Source of the DNA: Ardenticatenaceae bacterium
Lineage (GTDB): Bacteria > Chloroflexota > Anaerolineae > Promineifilales > Promineifilaceae
Direction of reading: 5' to 3'
Assembly (NCBI GenBank): GCA_020634395.1
Contig: JACKBU010000002.1
Span: forward strand, 186,001 to 250,000
Length of the DNA stretch: 64,000 nt
Under the pieces are notes generated by a model. It made no database searches. It had not been told where the DNA came from and saw nothing but the letters and a program-made list of their open reading frames with translations. The translations under genes and the position numbers were made by a program. Below, piece by piece: positions 30,938 through 39,052 of the stretch; position 1 is the first letter of the stretch, and every line of letters begins with the position of its first letter.

Positions 30938-31486
30938 TCACAAATAATTACTCAGTATCATTTTTCTTATTTCAGCTAATGATACCTCATCCTGCAAAGG
31001 CTGCGTCTCAAGAAACTGTGTTAAAAGAATTAACGCCAAACTAAAAGTGTCACTTCTGTTTGCACCAAAGGCCCCGTTTAACGTGCCATGAGCGCGGCCC
31101 AACTCAATCGCTTCTTGAGGAGAAACTCGAATAGATGTCCACTTGCGTTCTGAGTGCGGAGGGGGAAGAGTTAAATCCCACAGAAGATAAAGGGATTCCA
31201 AGTCAGTCACGCCCTCGGGTATTTCCCTGTTTCGATCCGACACGGCCCGACGTAAGGCTTCCAGGCGAGCCGTGATGACGGCAATAGCCAGGTCCGGTAA
31301 ATCTGCCCGTGAAAGATTATCGGGTAACAAGGTGGCCAAACGCTTCATTTCCTTTTTTTCTTCGGCCGTGAGAGCAACATACACGTTTTGCCGACTAACA
31401 GGATGAGGAGGACGACCACGCTTTGGTTTGTCTTTCAAAAGCTCCGCGAGTGTACTCGTGCGGTCTTTGTTTTGGGGGCTGCTCAT
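30938..31486 (-). CDS. Hypothetical protein with AT-hook-like N-terminus
   Basis: The 182-residue soluble protein has a basic N-terminal segment, KPKRGRPPHP (about residues 20-29), containing the AT-hook-type core RGRP. A helix-rich region with EEKKEMKRLATLLP and a second conserved-looking block (RKWTSIRVSPQEAIELGRA) follow. The layout suggests DNA binding, perhaps of ribbon-helix-helix type, but no family is certain. It starts 36 bp after the AAA ATPase stop, same strand, so it is probably the second gene of that operon. No ribosome site is obvious. The region lacks the ACGGCCGT motif and is AT-richer than its surroundings. Confidence 0.6.
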   Translation of the reverse strand: MSSPQNKDRTSTLAELLKDKPKRGRPPHPVSRQNVYVALTAEEKKEMKRLATLLPDNLSRADLPDLAIAVITARLEALRRAVSDRNREIPEGVTDLESLYLLWDLTLPPPHSERKWTSIRVSPQEAIELGRAHGTLNGAFGANRSDTFSLALILLTQFLETQPLQDEVSLAEIRKMILSNYL

Positions 31487-31522
31487 AACACTTTAGCTAG
31501 ACACGCTGATTAATCAGACGAT

Positions 31523-32395
31523 TTAGACAGCTTGCCGATAATCGTGATGATCTTCGAGGAATTTTGCCACGAAGTCTCCATCTATCACAGCACCTTCGTT
31601 GATTAGTAACTCTAGACACAAATGGAGACAAAGCAAGCAAATGCTTCGTGGATATCCACGGGTCTCTCGCCAGATAGGCATAATGGCATCTTCCGTAAAA
31701 AGCGATGGTTGTTTATTATCTCTTCCGGCTGCCAATAAGCGATACTCGATTAGCGAGCGAGTGTCGTCTGGAGTAAGAGGATCTAGAGAGGATCTGGTGG
31801 CCACCCGATCATTAAAGTCTGGAACCTCGCGTAAATTTATATCTAGTTCGGGGCGTCCCAAAAGGACCAACTGATAAGCTTTGCCTCCCCGCGGATCTCG
31901 AAAATTCAATAAACGCCGTAGTTCAACGAACTGTTCGGGGCCTAACTCATGTGCTTCATCAATGATGATGAGCGGCAATATGCCCTCAGATGTTTTATCT
32001 ATCAAGAAAGCCCTAAACTCGTTAAGCTGATCCTCTGTGGCCCGACGCGTGCGTAATCCAAATTCCGCAGCGATACGGCGAAGAAGAAGGAGACCACTCT
32101 TCTTAGGCGTTTCGTCAATTTTGGCGGCCACAAAATCGGGCCGGCGATGATAACGACTATGAAACCATGAAGCTAATGTGGTCTTACCTGTTCCTATCTC
32201 ACCCACAATGACAGATGCACCCTGTCCCGCTTCTACCATGTAGCTCACTTTTGAAAGAGCACGTCTGGTTTCTGTGGAAAGGTACATAAAGCGAGGATCA
32301 GCCTCAATGGTAAATGGCGGTACCACTACACCAAGTCTGTCCCACTCTGGCTTATAGTGTTCAATTTCAAATCCGAACTGAGGGTTTGCGCTCAT
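31523..32395 (-). CDS. AAA ATPase, ExeA/TniB-like
   Basis: The 290-residue protein has a lead-in DPRFMYLSTETRRALS, Walker A GEIGTGKTT (65-73) and Walker B LIIIDEAHE (142-150). Sensor 1 is LVLLGRPEL (about 176-184) and an arginine-finger-like NDRVATR follows. This is the AAA_22/ExeA-GspA type, also used by TniB/TnsC/IS21-type transposition ATPases that load a transposase or form DNA filaments. No transposase, integrase or secretion gene is nearby. ATG 32395 has no ribosome site and sits a few bases after a promoter, so the mRNA may be leaderless. Confidence 0.8.
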   Translation of the reverse strand: MSANPQFGFEIEHYKPEWDRLGVVVPPFTIEADPRFMYLSTETRRALSKVSYMVEAGQGASVIVGEIGTGKTTLASWFHSRYHRRPDFVAAKIDETPKKSGLLLLRRIAAEFGLRTRRATEDQLNEFRAFLIDKTSEGILPLIIIDEAHELGPEQFVELRRLLNFRDPRGGKAYQLVLLGRPELDINLREVPDFNDRVATRSSLDPLTPDDTRSLIEYRLLAAGRDNKQPSLFTEDAIMPIWRETRGYPRSICLLCLHLCLELLINEGAVIDGDFVAKFLEDHHDYRQAV

Positions 32396-32403
32396 TATGA
32401 TAT

Positions 32404-32430
32404 GTTATATAAGTTGATTTTGCTTGTCAA
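32404..32430 (-). promoter_or_regulatory. Promoter of the AAA ATPase gene
   Basis: On the minus strand TTGACA and TATAAC are separated by 15 bp. The expected start point falls almost at the ATG (32395), which suggests a leaderless transcript. Confidence 0.6.
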
Positions 32431-32487
32431 GTAAGCTCTACTGCTAATGTTTACAGTCAAAACATTATATAGCAGCCCAGATATTGT

Positions 32488-32506
32488 AATCTATAGCATA
32501 TAGATT
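32488..32506. promoter_or_regulatory. Operator-like inverted repeat upstream of the AAA gene
   Basis: AATCTATA-GCA-TATAGATT is a perfect 8-bp inverted repeat with a 3-bp centre, about 60 bp upstream of the ATPase promoter. It could be a binding site for the 182-aa putative DNA-binding protein of the same operon. Confidence 0.4.
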
Positions 32507-32646
32507 GATTGACATAGTGTATTATTTTTGTTAGACTGTCGCATGATGGTGTTTATATAAGCCATTGCCGCGATATATTATTAACATATTGGATTATCCG
32601 GAAGATTATTTGTTTTTTATCTTAACAGGGGTCAGAACCTTGTTAA

Positions 32647-32678
32647 GAAAAAAGGCCAAGCGTATTAGCGCCTGGCCT
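32647..32678 (-). terminator. Intrinsic terminator of the candidate ncRNA
   Basis: On the minus strand AGGCCAGGCG and CGCTTGGCCT form a 10-bp stem (one G-U pair) with a 6-nt loop, followed by six or more T residues. Confidence 0.85.
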
Positions 32679-32792
32679 CGAGTGGTATAAGCAAGCTACC
32701 AAATTTAGCTGTTTTGGTGCCGCCAACACCTTCAGCTTAGTCGCCCCTTAATTGGGGAGGGGGTTTTTGTGTCCCCTGGTAGCTCACTAGCT
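32650..32792 (-). ncRNA. Candidate structured non-coding RNA (about 145 nt)
   Basis: A promoter (32800-32828) and a strong terminator (32647-32678) bracket a segment without any credible reading frame. In the minus-strand RNA a 12-bp closing stem (AGUGAGCUACCA with UGGUAGCUUGCU) encloses three hairpins. These are AGGGG/CCCCU, CCCC/GGGG around AAUUAA, and AGCUG..GGUG/CACC..CAGCU. This multibranched fold does not match 6S, SRP, tmRNA or any riboswitch consensus I know. It is upstream of the AAA ATPase gene and could be an independent RNA or a terminating leader. Confidence 0.6.
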
Positions 32793-32799
32793 AGGTAAG

Positions 32800-32828
32800 A
32801 GAATAACATAGGCAGACATAGCTGTCAA
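32800..32828 (-). promoter_or_regulatory. Promoter of the candidate ncRNA
   Basis: On the minus strand a perfect TTGACA, a 17-bp spacer and TATTCT (4 of 6) lie just ahead of the structured segment. The start is expected near 32792. Confidence 0.65.
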
Positions 32829-32905
32829 TGACGTAATGTGTCGCGTCGAGTCAGTTTATGTTTATTTAATGTTGCCTGTCTCTTGCCTGGAAAACAGGGC
32901 AAGAT

Positions 32906-34171
32906 GTGGCTGGCCAAACCGATCGTGTTTCGCCGGAGTTGTGGGTTGCTCAGGAGCGGCTGACAGAACTTCGGCGGCAGCAGGCGGCAATCCGACAGAG
33001 ACAGGGCGTTGTAAACGAAAGCTATTCTCACGGCCGTTTCCACCTTCCTCCCCCCTCTCTTTCCTCACACACCACCCTCCAAGCAGTCCAAGAGAAAATT
33101 GCCAGTCTGCCGCCGCATCTGGGTTGGGGCAGCACGAACCTGACGGCCGTTCTCCGCACCCCTCATCCATCACCGCCGACTGCGCCCGTTCCCCCTGACC
33201 TGGAAACACAACCCGCCCAAACTTCATCCGAACGGCCGTCACCAACGGCCGTTTTTAAACTCTATCCCGACCTGGCCCTGACCATGCTGCGCCAAAATCA
33301 AACCGCCGCCGGACGTGTCTGGCTGCTGCTGCGCGTGCTTGATGAGCAGGGAAAGGGCTGGATAGACGAACAGGGCGGGCGGCAAGCGTTAACGGGCCGC
33401 CAATCGCCGTGGCGCGTGTGTGGCTGGCGGCAGTTGCGCAACCTTCTGCGGCAAGGGGACGGGATCTTCTGGCAGCGCAGCAACGGCCGTATCTGGTTGG
33501 CCTCACTGGCTAAGGCGGCAGCGGCGCTGGGGGTCGAACGACTCACACAACAGCCGGTAGCCGTGCCAGTGGCCGTGCTGATACAAGGGCTAGGGGTAAC
33601 GCGGGCGCATTTATACGCCAGCTTTCACAGCAGCCGCCAACAGAGCGGCAACGGCCGTCCCAAACCCATCTCCCGCGCCGCCCTCAACGACCTGTGTGCC
33701 GTCACGCCTAAAACGCAGCGGGCTTATGAACGCCAGGCCCGGGTCAAAACGCAGCAGAATCTGGCCGTCGGCCAACTGGCTACTTCCGAAAAGAAACAAG
33801 AAGCCGCCTGGAATAAAGGAAGCGCTTCTTTTGAATTTGTGGACCACAACGGCCGTCAGGGAAAACCGGGCGCGGCTTACGTGGCCTGGCAGCTGCCAAA
33901 CAGCTATCGCGGCCCGCATCCGAAAATGGCGCGGGGCCGGCAGAAACGCATCAATCGTGAACTGACAGACCTGTTTATGCAAGGGATGACGGGGAACGGT
34001 CAGCAGAAGGTTGATCAGCGTTGCCGCCTGGCCCAACGGTATTTTCGCAACGGCCGTCTCGCAGCCCAGGCCCTCCGCCACACCGCCGGTGAAATCTATT
34101 GGTATACACCTCAATCCCACGGCCGTGCCGCCTTCGGGCGCATCTGGCATGTGCTGGCCCAACCGGAGTGA
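32906..34171 (+). CDS. Hypothetical protein, DNA-binding-like, very rich in ACGGCCGT
   Basis: The 421-residue protein is basic and has no membrane segment. An N-terminal helical stretch and Pro-rich linker (1-110) are followed by a winged-helix-like region (about 125-210, with VWLLLRVLDEQGKGW and WRQLRNLLRQGDGIFW). Another helical block follows (about 215-290, TPKTQRAYERQAR). The C-terminal part has YVAWQLPNSYRGPH and RGRQKRINREL. It resembles plasmid replication or HTH proteins in general style only. No family is recognised. The start is GTG 32906 with AGGG upstream. The gene holds nine ACGGCCGT copies. Confidence 0.65.
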   Translation: MAGQTDRVSPELWVAQERLTELRRQQAAIRQRQGVVNESYSHGRFHLPPPSLSSHTTLQAVQEKIASLPPHLGWGSTNLTAVLRTPHPSPPTAPVPPDLETQPAQTSSERPSPTAVFKLYPDLALTMLRQNQTAAGRVWLLLRVLDEQGKGWIDEQGGRQALTGRQSPWRVCGWRQLRNLLRQGDGIFWQRSNGRIWLASLAKAAAALGVERLTQQPVAVPVAVLIQGLGVTRAHLYASFHSSRQQSGNGRPKPISRAALNDLCAVTPKTQRAYERQARVKTQQNLAVGQLATSEKKQEAAWNKGSASFEFVDHNGRQGKPGAAYVAWQLPNSYRGPHPKMARGRQKRINRELTDLFMQGMTGNGQQKVDQRCRLAQRYFRNGRLAAQALRHTAGEIYWYTPQSHGRAAFGRIWHVLAQPE

Positions 34172-34246
34172 TCCATGTTTTTTTTACCAGCGAAGCCGGA
34201 AATTTATTCCCCCCGTTCTAGGGATAATTATGATACTATAACGATT

Positions 34247-35158
34247 ATGAACCTCTATACGCTTGACCTAAATTTCCAAAATGTTCCGCAAACCATTGCT
34301 TCTTACTTGATTGTCGGGCCAGATGGACCCGTTCTTGTGGAAACCGGGCCTGGCTCAACCCTGACCAACTTATTGGCTGAGTTGCAGCGCCATGGCTTTA
34401 AGCCGGAGGATGTGCGCCACGTTTTGGTGACGCATATCCATTTGGACCATGCCGGGGCCGCCGGATGGTGGGCGCAGCATGGCGCCCAGGTTTACGTCCA
34501 TCACGTCGGTGCGCCGCATTTGATTAATCCCGATCGGCTGCTGCAAAGCGCCACACGCATTTATGGCGACAAGATGGATACACTGTGGGGCGACTTTTTG
34601 CCGTCGCCGGCCGAGCGGGTAACGGCCGTTTACGATGGCGACGTGATCGACGTGGCCGGCTTGCAGTTTACGGCAATTGAATCTCCCGGCCATGCCCGCC
34701 ACCACCACGTCTACCGCCTGGGCGACATCGCCTTTACGGGCGACGCCGCCGGCATTCACCTGCCCGACATGCCGATGATCGATGTGCCCGCGCCGCCGCC
34801 GGAGTTTGAATTGGAAGTCTGGGAAGCGACCGTCGACCGGCTGCTGGCCGAAAACTTCACCACGCTGTATCCCACCCACTTTGGCGCGGTCAACAATCCC
34901 GCCGAACATCTGACGGCACTAAAAGGGTTGATGGGCGAAACGGCCGTTTACATCAAAACGCAGCTCGACGCCGGCCTGGAACGCGACGACCTGGTTGACG
35001 CCTATAATCATTGGAACCGCACACGCGCGCGCCAGGCCGGGATGAACGACATGGCCATCCACCAGTACGAAACGTCCAACCCCTGGTACATGTCCGTAGA
35101 CGGCATCAGCCGCTACTGGCGCAAGCGTGAAAAGAACGCCCAATCCGGCAGCCGCTAA
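34247..35158 (+). CDS. MBL-fold metallohydrolase
   Basis: The 303-residue protein has the metallo-beta-lactamase signature THIHLDHAG with ligands His63, His65, Asp67 and His68. The further ligand segments SPGHARHHH, FTGDAAG and YPTHFG follow. It is a glyoxalase-II/hydrolase-like enzyme with a dinuclear metal site, substrate unknown. The ATG at 34247 fits the family start. No ribosome site is present. The sequence TATGATACTATAAC directly before it could be a -10 element of a leaderless message. The longer frame from 34175 is not supported. Confidence 0.92.
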   Translation: MNLYTLDLNFQNVPQTIASYLIVGPDGPVLVETGPGSTLTNLLAELQRHGFKPEDVRHVLVTHIHLDHAGAAGWWAQHGAQVYVHHVGAPHLINPDRLLQSATRIYGDKMDTLWGDFLPSPAERVTAVYDGDVIDVAGLQFTAIESPGHARHHHVYRLGDIAFTGDAAGIHLPDMPMIDVPAPPPEFELEVWEATVDRLLAENFTTLYPTHFGAVNNPAEHLTALKGLMGETAVYIKTQLDAGLERDDLVDAYNHWNRTRARQAGMNDMAIHQYETSNPWYMSVDGISRYWRKREKNAQSGSR

Positions 35159-35196
35159 TTCCAAACGCGCCGCCGGCAGCCAAAGGGAGGTGGGAG

Positions 35197-35607
35197 ATGG
35201 AAGGCAAAGAACAAGTTTACCAACCTGCTGAAAATGACAGAATAAGGTGGGTCAGGTACGTTCTCATCGTTCTGGTTGCGGAGAAAATCGTCCAGCACAT
35301 CTTTGTTACCCTGGCCTTTTTCTTTGACTGGCAGGGCATTGGTGCCACGGTTGCCGTAAATCCCCAGGTTTTGCTGGTTTTGGGGGCCATCGCAGCCATT
35401 TTGTTTGCGCTTAGTCTTTGGGGGCTGCTCTCTCAGCAGAAGTGGGCGGTAAACCTGATTATTGGATTGGCTTTGTTTGACATCATCGGGGAGTTTGTCG
35501 CCCAGGGAACCATGGGGATCGTGATCAATGTTTCTTTTTTGGTGGCTACGGTTCTGTTGATACTGGCTCTTTTCTATCGCTGGCAGGCAGCGAAACTGGA
35601 GCGCTAA
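35197..35607 (+). CDS. Small four-helix membrane protein, unknown function
   Basis: The 136-residue protein has a polar N-terminus and four hydrophobic helices (about residues 20-40, 52-75, 82-100 and 106-128). No family is recognised. The start at 35197 follows a strong GGGAGGTGGGAG site. It converges on the histidine kinase gene at 35624, with one ACGGCCGT between the stop codons. Confidence 0.7.
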   Translation: MEGKEQVYQPAENDRIRWVRYVLIVLVAEKIVQHIFVTLAFFFDWQGIGATVAVNPQVLLVLGAIAAILFALSLWGLLSQQKWAVNLIIGLALFDIIGEFVAQGTMGIVINVSFLVATVLLILALFYRWQAAKLER

Positions 35608-35623
35608 CGGCCGTCGCGTTGGC

Positions 35624-37765
35624 TCAGGGTAATGGCAAGGTAAGCACCACCCGGGTATGCTGATGACGGACGCTTTCTATCGTCAGCGTGCCGCCGACCA
35701 CCGCCATCATTGTGCTGTGCAGAGCTAAGCCCTGACCGCTGCCTTTGTTGGTAGCGCCGGTCATTTCCAGGCCGACGCCGTTGTCTTCCAGGGTAAGCAG
35801 CAGGCCGTTTTGCCAGTCGGCGGTGAGGGTAAGGGTGAACGGCCGTTTCTCCCCCTCCTGCGCTCCCTCCCCGCGCCCATACCGGGCCGCATTACGCACC
35901 GCCTCCCGCGCCGCATAAAACACCACCTCCGCCGTCAGGCTCGGAATCTGCCCGGAATTGTGCTGCGCGGCCGGGGTAATCTGCCACACCACCGCGTCAA
36001 ACGACGCCTTAAATTCGTTGTCCACCACGCGCTGCAAGGCCGGCAGCAGCCCCAGCCGCGCCACCTCCGGCGCGGTGATCGTCGGCATGTCGTGGAGCAG
36101 ATCGGAGATTTGCCGATGAGCAGCCGTCAGGGTCTCTACCGCCTGCTGCATCTCTCCATTTAATTGTGAGCTACTCATCTTTATCATGGCCGTCTGGAGG
36201 GCGGGCAGGATGTCGTCGTGGAGGACGCGGCGGGTTTGTTGATCGATGACCTGCGTCTGCGCCAGCCGCTCGCGCTGCACCAGCATCAGGCGGCGCGCCA
36301 TCTCCGCGCTGGCCTGGGTGTCGATCAGGCGTTCGCCGCTGACGCGGGCGATTTCGATCTCTTCCTGCGTGTACAGGCTGCCGCTGCGCTTTTCGCCCAG
36401 CAAAAAGACGCCGATCAGGCCGCGCTCGCTCCACAAGGGCACAGCCCACACCGCGCCCTGGTAAAGAGCCGGGTCCAGCGGCAGCGGCAGGGCCGCAGGC
36501 GAGCTAAACCCGGCCGCCAGGTCGGTCAGCGGCGGCAGGTTAAGGTTTTCGCGGCGGGGATGGGTAAGCGGCGGGCCGACCAGGGGCGCCAGTGGCCCGA
36601 GCGCGGCCAGGTAAGCCAGCCGGGCGTCCAGCACGTCGGCGCAGAGGGTGCGGAAGGGTGGTCCCAGGTCCAGATCCTGGGGCGTGGCCTGGGTGAGGAG
36701 CTGATCGTACAGGCGGTTGCTGGTGATGAACGGCCGTAACTGGGCAATATACCGCTCGCGCTCCGCATACGACGACCAGGCAAACAAGGCGAAGAACAGA
36801 GTCATAAGCACGGCCGTGAGCAGCAAGATGTAGATATAACGCAGTTGGATGGCAAACGCCGCGCCCACCACCAGACTGTAACCGGCGGCCAGGATGATGG
36901 CGCTGCGCCAGTGCCGCAGCAGCCCGCGCCGCGGCAGCGTCTTGCCGGTAAACACCTCATACAGAACCACTGCCTGTCCCAACATCAGAATGGCAAAAGC
37001 CAGCAGCACGGCGATGATCACATCAAACCAGGCAAAAGTGCGCGTGGCGGACAGATAAATGTCGAAGAAGGTGCGCTGGCGGGCATCCTGCACCACCCAC
37101 AGCACCACGCTGGTCACCAGCAGACTGACCAGCAGCATGGCCAGCGAAGCGGCGACCATCCAGGGATGGGCGCGGCGGCGGGCCAGATCGCCCATGACGC
37201 GGCGCGGCGGGCCGGGGCGGCGCAGGGCATCCAGCGACAGGCCGATGCACAGCACGACGTAGATCGAGTAGCCCACGGCCAGCAGGGGAATACCGGCCAC
37301 CGACCAGCGGATGAACAGGCGCAAATTGGTCAGACTGGATGAGGGCACGGCCAGCAGCATCATGCCGGCGGCCAGACTGAGCAGTCCCAGGGCCAATCCG
37401 GCGGAAGTGAGCAGCAGCAACGGCCGTTGCCGCCGCCGCAGGTCCGAATGCCGGTCGTTCCAAAAGCCGGAATACCACAGCGTGATAATGTACCAGGCAT
37501 ACGGCAGCACAATGGCCGGCACCATGGCGATGGTCCACCAGAAAATAGTGCTGCCCAGCTCCAGCGTAATCACCCCCCGCCCAATAATGGCCGTGTGGCT
37601 GATGAAAAAGGCCGCGCCCAGCAGCAGCCCGGCCCCCGCCGCCCAAAGCCCCGGCGAGCGCCGGTCGGAATTAAGCAGCACCGTAAAACCCAGCCACAAA
37701 AGCAGGATGGCATTAAAAAAGGACACCGCGATAATCGCCCAATCCAAAAAAAGATTGCCGCTCAT
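35624..37765 (-). CDS. Sensor histidine kinase with multi-helix membrane sensor
   Basis: The 713-residue protein has eight or more membrane helices (about 1-335), then a GAF-like domain (about 345-500). A HisKA_3-like segment, RVLHDDILPALQTAMIKM, supplies the phospho-acceptor His (about 525-530). A C-terminal HATPase_c domain has AAREAVRNAARYGRG, LEDNGVGLE and GQGLALHSTMM. It is a membrane kinase of the NarX/LiaS class. Its likely partner is the response regulator at 38077-38832, same strand, separated by a 21-bp tandem array. The ATG 37765 lies 44 bp after that array. Confidence 0.88.
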   Translation of the reverse strand: MSGNLFLDWAIIAVSFFNAILLLWLGFTVLLNSDRRSPGLWAAGAGLLLGAAFFISHTAIIGRGVITLELGSTIFWWTIAMVPAIVLPYAWYIITLWYSGFWNDRHSDLRRRQRPLLLLTSAGLALGLLSLAAGMMLLAVPSSSLTNLRLFIRWSVAGIPLLAVGYSIYVVLCIGLSLDALRRPGPPRRVMGDLARRRAHPWMVAASLAMLLVSLLVTSVVLWVVQDARQRTFFDIYLSATRTFAWFDVIIAVLLAFAILMLGQAVVLYEVFTGKTLPRRGLLRHWRSAIILAAGYSLVVGAAFAIQLRYIYILLLTAVLMTLFFALFAWSSYAERERYIAQLRPFITSNRLYDQLLTQATPQDLDLGPPFRTLCADVLDARLAYLAALGPLAPLVGPPLTHPRRENLNLPPLTDLAAGFSSPAALPLPLDPALYQGAVWAVPLWSERGLIGVFLLGEKRSGSLYTQEEIEIARVSGERLIDTQASAEMARRLMLVQRERLAQTQVIDQQTRRVLHDDILPALQTAMIKMSSSQLNGEMQQAVETLTAAHRQISDLLHDMPTITAPEVARLGLLPALQRVVDNEFKASFDAVVWQITPAAQHNSGQIPSLTAEVVFYAAREAVRNAARYGRGEGAQEGEKRPFTLTLTADWQNGLLLTLEDNGVGLEMTGATNKGSGQGLALHSTMMAVVGGTLTIESVRHQHTRVVLTLPLP

Positions 37766-37808
37766 GCCCTCGCCCTACCCCAACACGCCCTCGCCACGAT
37801 AGAAAAAT

Positions 37809-38081
37809 GGTATTGCATGGTTCCTTAAAGGTATTCTCCCATTCCTAACCGGTATTCTATACTTCCTTAACGGTATTCTATGCTTCCTTGATGGTATTCT
37901 ATTAGTCCTTAACGGTGCTGTATATTTCCTTAATAAGCGGAGCTTATGCCTTAGTGGTATTTTATGGTTCCTTAATGGTATTCTGTCATTCCTTAAGGGT
38001 AAATTATTGTTTCTTTGTGGTGTTCTGTCTTTCCTTGGCCGTATTTTGTGATTCCTTGATGGTGCGGCGTGGTTCCTTAGG
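37809..38081. repeat. Tandem array, 13 copies of a 21-bp unit
   Basis: Thirteen consecutive 21-bp units follow the consensus GGTATTCTATNNTTCCTTAA with no insertion or deletion. Units begin at 37809, 37830, 37851 and so on to 38061. Identity between copies is loose, but GGT at the start and TTCCTT near the end are kept. It fills the space between the response regulator and kinase genes and runs over the regulator's stop codon. Because the period is a multiple of three, one frame stays open on the minus strand, but this is not a gene. Confidence 0.9.
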
Positions 38082-38832
38082 GGTGAGGGGCCAGTCCGGA
38101 GGGCCATTCTACCCATTCGCCGCGTTTGTTTAGGATTTTGGGCGCGCCGTTTTCGTCCCAGGTGATGAGTTGGCCGCTGTGGACGATGATGGCGGCGCGG
38201 GTGCGGGCTACTTTTTCGTCGTCGGTGGTGTCGTTGAGGCCCCAGGTGGTGTAGATCTGGCCGTTGATGCGGCTGATGGTGCGTTTGTCGCGGAAGCCGA
38301 GGCGGTCGGCGATTTGTTGGTTGCTGAGTCCCTGGGCCAGCATGCGGGCGACGACTTGTTCGTTGGGTTCGAGCAGGTCCATGGGGGCGTTTTCGTCTTT
38401 GTGGCGTACTTCCTGGACGCGGGATTCGATGTCGGGGTCGATGAAGGAACGGCCGTTGACGGCGTCCTTCAGCAGGGGGACGATCATGGCGGGGAGCAGG
38501 TAGTTGGATTTGCGCACGTAGGCGTAGTGGCTGAGGATGCCGGCCTGGCGGAAGGCGCGGTAGTAGGTGTCGTCGTCCTGGATGGAGTAGAAGACGACGG
38601 GCAGGCGGGGAAGTTCGCGGCGGATGGCGACGGCCGTTTCGATGCCGTTCATTACGCCGGCTAACTGCACATCCATCAGGATGACCTGGGGCGGGTCGGC
38701 CAGGCAAAATTCCAGGGCGTCTTCGCCCGTGGCGCAGTCGTAGACAATGCGTACTTCGTTCGTGGCGGCCAGCCCGGCTTTGAGGGCGGGCCGAAGCTTT
38801 TCGTTGTCTTCCACAATCAGCAAATCGAGCAT
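38077..38832 (-). CDS. LuxR-type response regulator
   Basis: The 251-residue protein has a receiver domain with acidic pair Glu8-Asp9, phospho-acceptor Asp54 (VILMDVQLAG) and Lys in YVRKSNY. An HTH follows at about 154-200 (LEPNEQVVARMLAQGLSNQQ). An unusual C-terminal extension (about 200-251) contains ITWDENGAPKILNKRGEWVE. ATG 38832 has GAGGT 7 bases upstream. It probably acts with the kinase encoded downstream at 35624-37765. The tandem array begins at its stop codon. Confidence 0.9.
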   Translation of the reverse strand: MLDLLIVEDNEKLRPALKAGLAATNEVRIVYDCATGEDALEFCLADPPQVILMDVQLAGVMNGIETAVAIRRELPRLPVVFYSIQDDDTYYRAFRQAGILSHYAYVRKSNYLLPAMIVPLLKDAVNGRSFIDPDIESRVQEVRHKDENAPMDLLEPNEQVVARMLAQGLSNQQIADRLGFRDKRTISRINGQIYTTWGLNDTTDDEKVARTRAAIIVHSGQLITWDENGAPKILNKRGEWVEWPSGLAPHP

Positions 38833-39052
38833 GGTGGCTACCTCTAAATCGTCAGGTTGCGGGCGCATCCCAGAGGGGGATGCTTTCTATTCTAACATCC
38901 TCTACTTTGCCCGGCAGATCAAGCACTCGGGTGCGCGGGGATGGGCATCTGGGGGGTGGAGGGGAAACGGCCGTCTGGGCTACAGTTTGGGCTGGCAGGG
39001 GCGGTGCGCGCCCCGGCCGTAACGTGAATCGTCAACCAAGGGAGGATTGCAA

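Noticed and set aside
32509..32537. A plus-strand TTGACA-N17-TAGACT promoter-like pair
   Set aside because: It is AT-rich with no gene or RNA close downstream, so it is likely chance.
32615..32642. Transposon end suggested by the GGGGTCAGAACC-containing hairpin
   Set aside because: A single copy with no transposase or target duplication in view. Only the neighbouring terminator is well supported.
37775..38707. A 310-aa minus-strand frame with seven-residue repeats (RNxRIPL type)
   Set aside because: It is open only because the 21-bp array has a period divisible by three, and it otherwise overlaps the response regulator in another frame.
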